A stretch of 64,000 bases of DNA from Antedon bifida (lineage: Eukaryota; Echinodermata; Crinoidea; Comatulida; Antedonidae): NCBI GenBank assembly GCA_963402885.1, contig OY727100.1, positions 23,593,665 to 23,657,664 on the forward strand, in the 5' to 3' direction. Position 1 is the stretch's first letter; each line of letters begins with the position of its first letter. A program made the position numbers and the translations under genes. Below are positions 47,619 to 58,272 of the stretch, piece by piece. The notes under the pieces were generated by a model. That model worked only from the letters and a program-made list of their open reading frames with translations, was not told the DNA's origin and ran no database searches.

Positions 47619-50570
47619 TTAAGTGTTAATAGATATCTCTTCATTGTCTTCACTATGAACTGGTTTATAGGACACCCTTCCATCATCGTTCCTAAAAAAC
47701 AAAAATAAGTTTTTGTATAACTTTTTAAAAACATAATCAGAGCTTTATTATACATAATTATGTAGAACTTACTTTTTTACTTCTGTGTTCTTTTGTCTTC
47801 TCTTTTTAACTATAATAATAATCATGATCATGAAAAACATTATATAGACACATTAACAACGTAACACGCTTTAGATACCTTGGTGTATGGGCTACCTACA
47901 ATGATGTTCATATTGGAAATCAAGAAGTAAAATACAGAATCAATTCAGCCAAAGGAGCATTTGCAGAGAATAGAGCATTGCTTACCAACAGAACGATCCA
48001 CCTACAAACAAGAATGATGTTTCTTAATGGTCTAGTTAGGAGTAGACTCACCTATGGTTGCCATGCTTGGAGAGCAACAGGAAGTGAAATGTCCAAACTT
48101 AGCACAACATACAAAACCTTCCTAAGAAGAATGCTAGTGAATGGCTTTCAAAGAGTCTGCCCACCAAACCATGTAGACATATCCTCAGATGAAGAAACAG
48201 ATGAAAACTATATAGACTGGCGTTACGTAATTGATAATGATGATCTCTACAAAATTACTGGCTGTCAACCGCTAGAAGAATATGTCTACAAGCAACAATT
48301 CAACTGGATCGGACATGTAATTAGAAAAGAAAATGAAGATCCTACAAAAATTCTTACTTTTCATACAACCCAAAGTAAACGAAGAGGTCGGAAGATACCA
48401 TCAGTACTTGATAGAGTTGTACAACAAAGTCAACTTACTAGATGCAACTTCATTAGAGCCTGCTTCAACAGAAATTTATAATTCCCAGCAATGTTTTAAC
48501 TGTATATATGAACTGTTTTATAAGTTGTTTTGAGACTGTGTAATTTGGTAGTAGTCACTCTCATACTGTAGGCCTACATTTAAAAGTAACACATCCAAAT
48601 GCCAACTTTAAGTCAATGGCTACCAGATGTCTCTGTGAGACGGTTATTTGAACCAGTACCAGTACCAGTACCAGAAGCATAGATTGTTAAATGTGTTTAT
48701 AAATAATGTACATTTTGTCGTCATTATTTCAATCTGAATCATTATCATCGTCATTAATCATCGTAATATTAGTCACCTTGATAAAGTTAAAATAGTCTCC
48801 TTCTCCATACCACAAATATAGACAAAATTCTTTTGCAACAACATTAAATTAAACTAAACATTTACCTTTTTTACAAACAAAAACCGTAAGTATAATGAAG
48901 AGTATGACTGATCCTACGCCTAATATTAGACCAATGACTACCATTGGAGGTAAAACCGCTGAAAAGAGTAAATTTCATTTCACATGGTGAGATTGTAGTT
49001 TATATTTGCTATACGCTAGATAATTTTAAATAGAGGAATATTATAATAGCCTAGAGTAGTACAAAAGTTGAATACAGTAGGCCTATATGTTGTGCGGTAC
49101 ACCAGCGAATCACTCATATACAGTATTTGTTTATAATTAAAGTAGGCCTAAGTATATGTTTTTCAAATGAATTCAAATTATATGAACAATAATAAATACT
49201 TACGATCTTCGTTGTGATCTAAAGAAACAAGAATGAGAACACTGTATTATTCATAAGTTTTAAAACAATTTTATTTAAAAAATTTGAATAAATATCATAT
49301 TCAATTAACGGTTTACAAGTAACATACTGAACTGAAAATACACAAATTCGGAACATGATGTCATAACCACGACGAACGTTGTATATTGATACGTTGCTGT
49401 TGAAAATTGTATCGAAATTCTGCGGTATGTCCTAATGATAACAAATTAAAGATAAATAGAGTTTAAATAAACATATTACGTATATATTACCTTCGTTTTC
49501 AAAACTGTGAAAAACCACTTGTCCACTGAGTGTGGTTGCTTCACACGACACGTTATACCTAGAATCATGTTCTGTTAGTGTAAACTCTATCTTGTTGTCT
49601 GCAGACTTTAACGTGTTTGAATTCACAACTACTCTGACAGTGGCTGGATTAGGATAACTAATCACCTCGCATATTACATGGTTGTTGTCAAACTCTGTTG
49701 TCACAAATTCAATATCTGTAAAATTAAATAATAATTCAAACAGTAATAGAAAGTAATTTAGGCTTGGTTCACACTAGAGACGCAACGCAAGCGTATTTTA
49801 AACTCTCCTTTCTTTTTTATAAATTTCTTTCCACTTACAGTTAACTTTTAGCGAGGCAAAGTTCCAAGAAGTCGTTCTAGTTTTGTTAATTACCGTCTGA
49901 CAACTGTAGTTACCAGCATCTTTCCTATCAACTTCATTGATCATCAATGATGTGACGTCATCGTTTTGTGAGAAACGTGGATCATCCACGTTAATGATCT
50001 TGTTACCATGGTACCATGTGACATTTTCCACTGTTTTATTTGTTTCGGTCTTACACGTTATCTCAACTTGTTCTCCTTCGTTTACAACACTATCATTTAT
50101 CTCAATAATTGTCTTATCTGTAAAAAAAATCACGACCCAAATAAAATAAGAAACGTAATTGTCTAATATCGCATAGTATACATGCAATGTAATAAAGCAA
50201 GTAAATAAAATAGGGCACAGAGTATTAACGTGTTTACTTACAATTACGTGATACTTCTGAACACGCTGTAAGATCTGAAATTAAATATTAAATAATAACT
50301 AAAATGGGTATTCTACTGTACATATACTTTACAAATTACATTCTAATTTATGGGCGTGGCATGAGGGGTCACTGGGCGATTTAAGTTCACTCTACGATTG
50401 TTAAGTTCGTGTTTCAGGTCCAAAATCTACCAAATCAATAATACAAAGTTAGAGGGTTAGCCAGTCAAACAACTTAAATACCAGCTGTCCAATTATGGTA
50501 CAAATGAATAGTACCTACCTGATAATATACACACGACACATATTACTAAGTGTGCAAACACGACAGCCAT
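47619..50570 (-). CDS. Gene 6: two-Ig-domain receptor lacking the V-type domain, ITIM-like tail
   Basis: Single-pass Ig superfamily protein of about 268 residues. Minus-strand exons: 50519-50570 (signal, MAVVFAHLVICVVCILS), 50242-50274 (11-residue linker with one cysteine, LTACSEVSRN), 49839-50117 (Ig, VEITCKTETN and AGNYSCQT), 49491-49715 (Ig, HVICEVISYPNP, YNVSCEATT), 49204-49218 (stalk), 48866-48958 (membrane, PPMVVIGLILGVGSVILF), 47773-47809 and 47619-47691. The joins are in frame to TAA at 47619-47621. Every other Ig gene here has a V-like exon after the signal. Only 244 bases separate the signal and linker exons, and no V exon is there. The membrane-proximal Ig lacks the extra cysteine pair of genes 3, 4, 5 and 7. 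The tail contains VSYKPV, an ITIM consensus. A LINE fragment lies in its tail intron. Confidence 0.82.
47850..48482 (+). mobile_element. Non-LTR retrotransposon (LINE) fragment, opposite to gene 6
   Basis: The plus-strand frame from about 47850 to the stop at 48479-48481 reads as the C-terminal part of a LINE reverse transcriptase: RFRYLGVWATYNDVHIG, LVRSRLTYGCHAWRATGSE, FLRRMLVNGFQR, WIGHVIRKENEDPTKILTF. The reverse transcriptase core and endonuclease are missing, so it is dead by 5' truncation. No poly(A) or simple-repeat end is obvious. It lies in the gene 6 intron between membrane and tail exons, in antisense orientation. It belongs to a different lineage from the fragment at 37556-38085. 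Confidence 0.8.
49761..49797. mobile_element. Foldback family 1, terminal fragment
   Basis: Only the first end remains: GGCTTGGTTCACACTAGAGA then CGCAACGCAAGCGTA. In the intron between the two Ig exons of gene 6. Confidence 0.7.
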
Positions 50571-51367
50571 TGTTGACGGTTACATTCGAATCTTGAACTG
50601 ATTGAGTACAGACTGCTGACTACATTCAACATTTGGTTCCAAAGTGCGCCAGTTAAACAATACTCACGTAAGAGCATTATTCTAACATGTGCTATTTGTA
50701 TGTTAATGATCGTGACATTTAAAAATAATGTTTATTTTATTACGGGAACCGCGTTTCATAGTTTGGAAAAGTTTAAAGTTTACCGGAAGCGAGTACGATT
50801 CAACTATGAAATTACGTCATGAATATTTATCTCCGATTGACTGATATCAATCTAAATTATTTATTACACAAAGACAACGAGCTACAACAGAATGTAGTAT
50901 AATTTATTGAAAAAAGTTACATAATTTCACACACAAACTAACAACTAAACGAATTTACATCTTAGAAAAAAAATGTATTTCAATTTAAAGAATTTACATT
51001 TTCTATGTCATCACCATAGTACTGTAAATTAAACAAATACTTCAATTGCTATGCACCCATATTGCACAGCGCTTCTGTGTAAACTTACAAAACATCTTCC
51101 AAAACTTATTTTATTCATTGATAAAATTAACAAACTGAAAGTTAATTCATTTATAAAACATAAACGAACATTTTCTCCTGTTTTAAAAGAGACATCGTCC
51201 AAGAAATAGTGCCATTTCAGCTGTATAAACTCAATATCATTATGTTATCGTTGAGAGGATGACGTCATCGTAGTTCTTACGATGTAGACAAAATTGGTTA
51301 TGAATTATGTACATATATCTTACACACAAAGTTTCATACAGAAGAATACATATATTGTTATACAACT
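50571..51367. other. Interval between gene 6 start and gene 7 end
   Basis: Contains the 5' flank of gene 6 and the 3' UTR of gene 7. On the gene 7 strand an AATAAA signal (TTTATT at 51110-51115) lies about 255 bases past the stop. No other gene is seen. Confidence 0.5.
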
Positions 51368-54300
51368 TCATACTGGCGACGGTCCGTCGAATAGATCATC
51401 ATATCGTCCTTCTTTCTGTTCGAAATCTTAAAAATTAAATGATAATATAACTTAATTAACATGTATTCAATAATTATTAGACCTATATTACAAAGCCTAT
51501 TATAAGTTAGTAGTTTTAGGATTACACAAATTGTCTTACCTGGGCCGGGTCGCAAAGCGAGGTAGACTATTACCATAACAACAGATAATGACAAGAATAT
51601 CAAGATTGACGTCAGAACACCAACAAGCGTTTGATTACCAAGATCTAACAATAAAACGCAGACATTTACAATTTGGATCATCTAGAAAAACAACCTTTAG
51701 GCATTTTCTTTTGCTACTGCACCGCGGAAAATTGCTCATTGCTCATTACCTTTTAGTAAGCCCTACCACATTACTTTTCATTTAGTTGTGTGTACCATTG
51801 CTGGTCTACCAATATAAAATTGAGGTGATATGTAGCTTCAGTTAAAACTTACCTTTGGGTTTCTCGGGTGCAGTCTTTACTGAAAAAAATAAAATACATA
51901 TTGTTAGGATTTAAAAAAAAAATCTATAACTTTATATAATTATAGTCTAATGTAACACACAAGTATTGTAGGCATTGCCGGTGTAGGGGTTTATAGAAAG
52001 TTGGCGTTCTATTAATAGAAGTAGAGAAGAAGAAGAAATTGTTGAAAATACTGTATGACTGAAAAATAAGATGAGGATATCTATTCTATAGATTAAAAAA
52101 TAATAATACATATTCTGAACTAAAAGAAGAAACAATAGAGTAGTATGTAGGAATAGGACTGTCATGGACCTCAGATGGTAGATGATATGATAAAGTATGT
52201 TTCTTAATAGAATACAAACATACCTGTTGGGCAGTACAATTCAGTTCTATTTCCCTTTCCGGCATCGTTTTCAGCCGAACACGTAACTGTATTACAAAAT
52301 TGTCCATCAATTGTAACTTGTTCTAAGTCTGGTTGCTTAGTACCATTGATGTAGTAATCTACCTGATCTATTGCAGGGTTTCCATATGGAATACATCGTA
52401 TGGAGTTTCCTTGTTTCCGAATTGAGAATCTAGGAATATCTGTAAGAAGAAACAATTGTCTGTATGGTACGCTACAACTTTAGTCTCGTTTGAAATTTGT
52501 TTCTCGTTTGAGTTACCTATGATGAGTATTGGAACGATTCTACACGAATTAGAACAATAATAGTAATTTTAAAGATACAAAGGTGTTCAGAAATATAAAT
52601 TTATTTTATTCAACTATTTGCAACGTGTCGATGAATGTTAAGATGAAGAACTGAGTCTGAACCAAAATCAGATTATGTCGCAGACGATCAGTATATGGTA
52701 AATGAAGTGGAGAGGGTGAGAGTGGATGGTCGAGAATCATCATTTACCATCATACCCAATTTAAGCAGAGGATGACATGGTAAAGCACTGTTGAGACGAG
52801 TTTTAAGCCAAAAAAGAGTAAATGCAATGTTTATAAAATGAATTAATCAATGGGAGCAACATGTGCCAAAAACGTAGCCTGTGAAAACGGTGAGTACCGT
52901 TTGAATCTGCAGTTAGACTTGCCAAAAACAAACAGTGAGTAAAAAAAAGTGAGCAAAAGAAATGACAATGAGGAAAATACAATATTGTAAGAAAGAGGAA
53001 TAAGTTACTCATTGTCAACAACATGACAGTTTAAGCAAAGTTAAATATTGCAAAGCTCTGGAAATAAGTAGAAAGTTTGTTGATTGTAAATCTTAATTAG
53101 ACAAAGTTAGACAAGCTAAGTAAGGAGCGTGACACAGTTAGACAAGCTAAGTAAGAGCGTAGAAGTAAAATAATAAATGGAGATTGTAGTGACAGTCACA
53201 GCATACGTGGTTGTCTTAATCCTGCCATAATATACTGAAGCTGAAATGAATGTTAACATTAATGATACAATGATTATTGATGACGATACTGATGGTTTGC
53301 CAGATTGAATCTAATAGATGGAAATGAGATGACGTAATTAGTGAGAGACTTAATGAGATGGCTTAATTAGTGCGAAAGACATACAATGTACGTTCAATAT
53401 TACTTCTTCGCTAGTCTTCGATCCAGCCGAATTTGACGCAATACACGAAAATGATGTAAAGTCTTCATAACCTGCGTGGTATACAGTGAGCACGCCGGTT
53501 GTAGACGACTGGACGTATCTAGGATGATTCGACTGGATTGCATAGCCTTCACGGAGCCACTTGTAGGTTGCAGTAGGGTCAGCGGACGTGGAACAAACCA
53601 GAGTGGCAACTTCACCCTCACTGATCGTGTTGCTAGGTAACTCAATATGCGGCTTCTCTATCCCTATTTAATGTGTATAGATTTGTGTAACAAATTGTTA
53701 TATATTATTCATTTTGTATTCTCCAAAATAAACAAAAACATTACGTCTTCTTTATTGGTAGCTTATAGGTCTAACTCTAATAAATGATGAATGCCATCTC
53801 ATCTCATCTTCTGAACATTTACCGTAGACCATTAATATGTACATAAAACAAGTTATTACATTTTCTGGGTCAATCATTCGCAAGTGTAACTTCTATTCCA
53901 TACAAACAGCTTTGTTTCACCAGTAAAACATCGCATACAATTAAACATGAGATTCATAAAACACAGAGTAAAACGATGTGCGTGCATTTAGCAATAATAT
54001 AATACTTACACAAGACATTCAGTGTAACTGATGACGAATACAACTGATAATCAGCTGAGCTGTAGATACTACATTTATAGGTACCAGCGTCACTTTGTCG
54101 AACATTGCTAATCAGCAGACTAGCTTGATCAACTAGATCATATCGTTTATATAATACTTCATTTCTGGATATTAACAGTTTACCGTTGTGTAGGCCTACA
54201 TCACTTTCATCAATATAACTCCATGTTATGTCAATACCGTCCTCTGGTGTGAACGTACAGACTAAGGTAGTGTTTGCACCCTCTATAGCTTGTTGGGTTG

Positions 54301-55366
54301 AATTTGTTTTGGTGTTTAAGTCCGCATAAATTTCTACAAAGAAATTCAATTTGGTTTAGTACACTCAAAAGTAAAGTAGTTGGTTGTTCTTTCAATGTTT
54401 GTTGTGATTTTAATTATGACAGTGTTGACGCAAAAACGTCAAAATCAGGATGATAGATAATGATGGAAATAATAATAATAAAGATGATGATAAAGACGAA
54501 TTTATAAAGATAAAAACATTAATGATAGTAACATTAATTATGATTATTACATTTACAGGCATAATAGAGTTTTGTCATGATACAGGTTTTAGATGTCTTG
54601 TATCGTTTTTATACGCCATGTGGGAGCTGTATATATTTAATAGTTAAACTACACTAGTTAAATATAGGTCGCAGTGTACGATAAGAAATGCGATGTACAA
54701 TTAAACTGCTGTAAATTCTGTTAGCAACTGATCGTAAGAACTAAAACTATGACGTTTGTAATTGATTGTTCCAATCGACTTAAGTCCATTAGACTGTGAT
54801 TCTTAGTATGTGCGCTAATAACAACATGTCACAAACTGTTTAATTAATTATCAATATGGTTTACAAGTAATTCAACCAAACCTTATTACTGGGTCAATAA
54901 TAGCAATAATGAAGATAATATAGTTCTTGTTTTTTTTACTTGAAATTGTGTATTTCCATGTGAAATATTTTTTTCCATTATATTATTCACATATTTATTA
55001 AGGCTTATATCGTTGTACAGAGATGTCACTTATAGAATAACTAAATACAATAATGAAAATAATATATAGTTCTTGTTTTTGGACTTCTGAAATTGTGTAT
55101 TTCCTTGTGAAATATTATTTTCCATTATATTATTCACATACTTATTACGACTTATATCGTTGTACAGAGATGTCACTTGAATAACTAAATACACAATGCA
55201 TTTAAATACCTAAGTAGCCTATTAAACTTAATGCTTACTCAATGTTTTAAAGCATCTTAAAAGATGTTTTTAAAAAATGTTCAAAAATACAGAACTAGGC
55301 CAAATAGAAAAATTACGCACCTACAGCTGCTATCAACAAGACCATTAAATAAAGCATACGTCGCAT
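51368..55366 (-). CDS. Gene 7: three-Ig-domain receptor with short YDDL tail
   Basis: Single-pass Ig superfamily protein of about 351 residues. Minus-strand exons: 55321-55366 (signal, MRRMLYLMVLLIAAV), 54010-54333 (V-like Ig, GIDITWSYI and DAGTYKCSI), 53385-53663 (Ig2, ATLVCSTSADP, FSCIASNSAGSKTS), 52224-52439 (four-cysteine Ig3, TVTCSAENDAGKG, ending LYCPT), 51853-51879 (stalk), 51540-51644 (membrane, LVGVLTSILIFLSLSVVM) and 51368-51426. The joins are in frame to TGA at 51368-51370. The Ig2 exon also has a longer open frame in another phase, but only the frame used here keeps the Cys-Trp-Cys pattern. The 19-residue tail has RYDDLF and ends SPV, a possible class I PDZ ligand. Ig1 shares a YD-(I/L)-(I/V)-D-x-A core with gene 8. 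A donor at 55754 and an acceptor just before the ATG show a 5' UTR intron. Confidence 0.85.
54896..55200. repeat. Tandem duplication of about 150 bp in gene 7 intron 1
   Basis: Two copies share ATATAGTTCTTGTTTTT, GAAATTGTGTATTTCC, CCATTATATTATTCACATA and TATCGTTGTACAGAGATGTC in the same order, with few differences. Confidence 0.9.
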
Positions 55367-55754
55367 GTTCCCTGTAAAATCAAATAAAAATGTAGATTAG
55401 ATGTTCAAACTTACTGATAATGCGTCTTATTATTCCACTTTATAATTTTGAACAAAAACACTATGGTGGGCTAAATGAATTATGTGTGTGGCTTATTAAT
55501 TAGAAAGATTTGATTTTTGGTTTTTCCAGAATTCTTAGAAGGCAACGAACAATACAAGATATTCTGATGCTTTCATATGTCTCTGTGTTTTTGGGGAGTT
55601 TTTTTTTGTTTAAAATATGAAGAGATGTAAAAATAAAGCTATTATGTATGCATGCAGTACATCGTTAATAACTCCTGAACCAAATATGCCTATTACCTAG
55701 ATTTATAAATCTATATCACAATAAACATAATATTTAACTTAGCGTTCAACTTAC

Positions 55755-55860
55755 CGTACAGCATCAAGATCTAAGAACGTCCATCCAAAAATTAAGTCCC
55801 TCGATAAAATTGAAAAGATCGAGAATAACGATGCTAGGCCGTGCAGAGGACGGGCCACAA
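55755..55860 (-). other. Likely non-coding first exon of gene 7
   Basis: A consensus donor (GTACG then GTAAGT, exon border 55755) pairs with the acceptor at 55372-55373, five bases before the gene 7 start codon. The 5' end of the exon is not visible, so the right border given is approximate. Confidence 0.5.
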
Positions 55861-58272
55861 TAAAAGACGTCACCGGAATTATTTCGTTTGTAGCAGTCTA
55901 ATTATCATACTACCAGGCTTATTAACAGCTGAGTGGATTAAGTATTATGTTGAACTTTAGCATCACCTGTTCAAAGAATGATTTATTCTACAAATATTTA
56001 TGCAATGACTACAGACTAACAATCATTATATTTGTTTCTATCGATCGATTTCCTTCTGTTGCAAAAAATCTATTTATGATCCTTTTCAATAACACATGCG
56101 CAAGACAAGCTTTTTATTTAATAACAATTGTAATATACTCTTTACTACGTGACTTAATTAAGTATTAGACATGCGATTCGAACCGAAGCTCTATTTACAA
56201 TTTCACGCCATACCGATTTTACCATAATATAATAAAATGTCATATTTTATGGAATATTGTATTATTGAAAACAGATATGTCTTGATAAATAGATATCAGA
56301 TGGATAATAAAATAAATATGTTGATGAAATAATACTCTATCGGCTTATATCAAATTTCTAATAGAAATAAACATGTTGATAAAATAATATTTATCCTATT
56401 TAAAACAAAGATTGCTACAAATCTAGAGCTTTTTCAAACTGATTTTATTCGTCAAATTTATCAAGCGGTAAGTAAATTTATTTTGGAACAATATTAATTA
56501 GTGAACTTATAATCGATATTAGAATGACTAAAGGACGCATGCCCGAAGGAAAGCCTTCTGAAGCCAGTTGTGATAACTACCAAAAAATGATGTGCGCCCG
56601 CTAAGTCACAGACTTAAAAAATCATTATACCAACTTTTTAACATAATGTACGGTAATGGAAATAGATTAGACATATAGTATTGTTAGTATTTAAGCACTG
56701 AATTAACTTTTGCCGATCCACTAAAAAGGTGAACAGGTACAATTTAAGAAACGTTTGGGCTAGAAGCAACCATACACGACACAGATTTGGCGATTATATA
56801 CAGAGGCCTATACGCCCTTTATTATATAAATAGATAACGATGAAATTACTCACGAGATACTAAAGGTCACTTTGATTTGAACTATTTATTTGGAGTTATA
56901 AATAACTGGATGAAGTTACGTATTGGGAACATGGAGAGATTCAAGGTAAGTTAAATGAATTGCTTTTGCGATCACTACAATGTGAGGATATCGATTAACT
57001 TAAATAAGTTAACATCGAACAATAATTATTTAATTTTGCAATTGAGACAGAGACATAGACTGTGTGTGTTTGGGATCTAACGTACCAAGTGTTGCTGTTT
57101 GTTAACCATCAGATACCAGTGTTGTTTATATTGTGATAATTCGACAGTACCATTCGAGCTATGAGGACCCTATGCTATACCTTGGAATTAGAAATACCAA
57201 CGAATTTGAAATTATTGAAGGATTTGAACCAAATGAATCACCAAATGTGTTTCTAATATCTGGACATTTTGTGCCTTTAAATTATTGACTAAAAATGTTT
57301 TAAATGGGTGGATACGACTGGATAATATTTCTTATTTAGAAATTGAATACTATTACACTTTCTACTCACAAACCCTACTTAAAAATGGGTGACAAGTTTA
57401 CATATGAAGGTACATTTTCAAATGCACGTCTATGCTTTTAATACATTTGCAATTTCATAATTCTGTCAAAGTTTATATTATAAAACACAATGTTGATAAT
57501 TATTGATTGCTATACCTTATTAACTAATCACTCTTTCAATGTACACACTACTGTTTAAATGACAATGACAATATGTGTACTCTAGAAACCCTAATAAAGA
57601 TCTTGAGAAGTTACAAGCGTCGCATCTACACACGAACACAGTTTACCAAGGTTGACGGTAATAATAAAAAGACAGTACCTAATCCATCAACGAATATTCA
57701 ATATTATAACCGGTTTAATTAGACTTATTGATTATTAAATGTAATAGTGATCTTTCATCTTGCAACGATTGTCAACTATCACTGCTTTAAGTACACAAAT
57801 AATAAACTAAGATTGAATGATAGTGATTGAACTTAAGCAAACGACTTAGTAATTAAAATGTGAAGTTAACCAAAGATGATGTGCTTCACGGTGGTAATAA
57901 GCGATGTTAATTTGTGTTGTCAACCATTATTGTCTACTGCTTTCAGTTTATAATAGAAGAATAGAAGTTTTTTAGCCTGATAATATAAGTTGTATCAAAC
58001 GTATGTGAAAGAGCGTTTTCTATCAAATTTGACAGTAGAATATAATTTAGGAATTAATGACAGAAATATCATTTTCATTTTTACAAAATTGACATTTAAA
58101 GTCAATTAAGCAATATATTATCAAGATTGACATATTCCTTAATAAATTCAGTATATTTCGGTTTTTATTTCGGGATATTTCGGTATGTTTCGGTATATTT
58201 CGGTATACTTCGGTATGTTTCGGTTTTTGTAACGCTTTTTTTCTCTTTTTTTTTTATCATCCACAGAACAAA
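55861..58272. promoter_or_regulatory. Divergent promoter interval between genes 7 and 8
   Basis: Genes 7 and 8 point away from each other. The putative gene 7 first exon ends near 55755, and a consensus donor (TCAAG then GTAAGT) at 56945 could end a gene 8 first exon joined to the acceptor at 58266. That leaves about 1 kb for one or two promoters. No coding exon is supported. A 10-bp TTTCGGTATA repeat lies at 58152-58230. Confidence 0.4.
58152..58230. repeat. 10-bp TTTCGGTATA tandem repeat
   Basis: About seven imperfect copies of TTTCGGTATA or TTTCGGTATG, immediately upstream of the pyrimidine tract before the gene 8 start exon. Confidence 0.85.

Noticed and set aside
53400-53645. Minus-strand reading frame beginning MSYLATRSVRVKLPLW
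   Set aside because: It is a shifted frame of the gene 7 Ig2 exon. The correct frame carries ATLVCSTSADP and FSCIASNSAG and joins both neighbours in phase.
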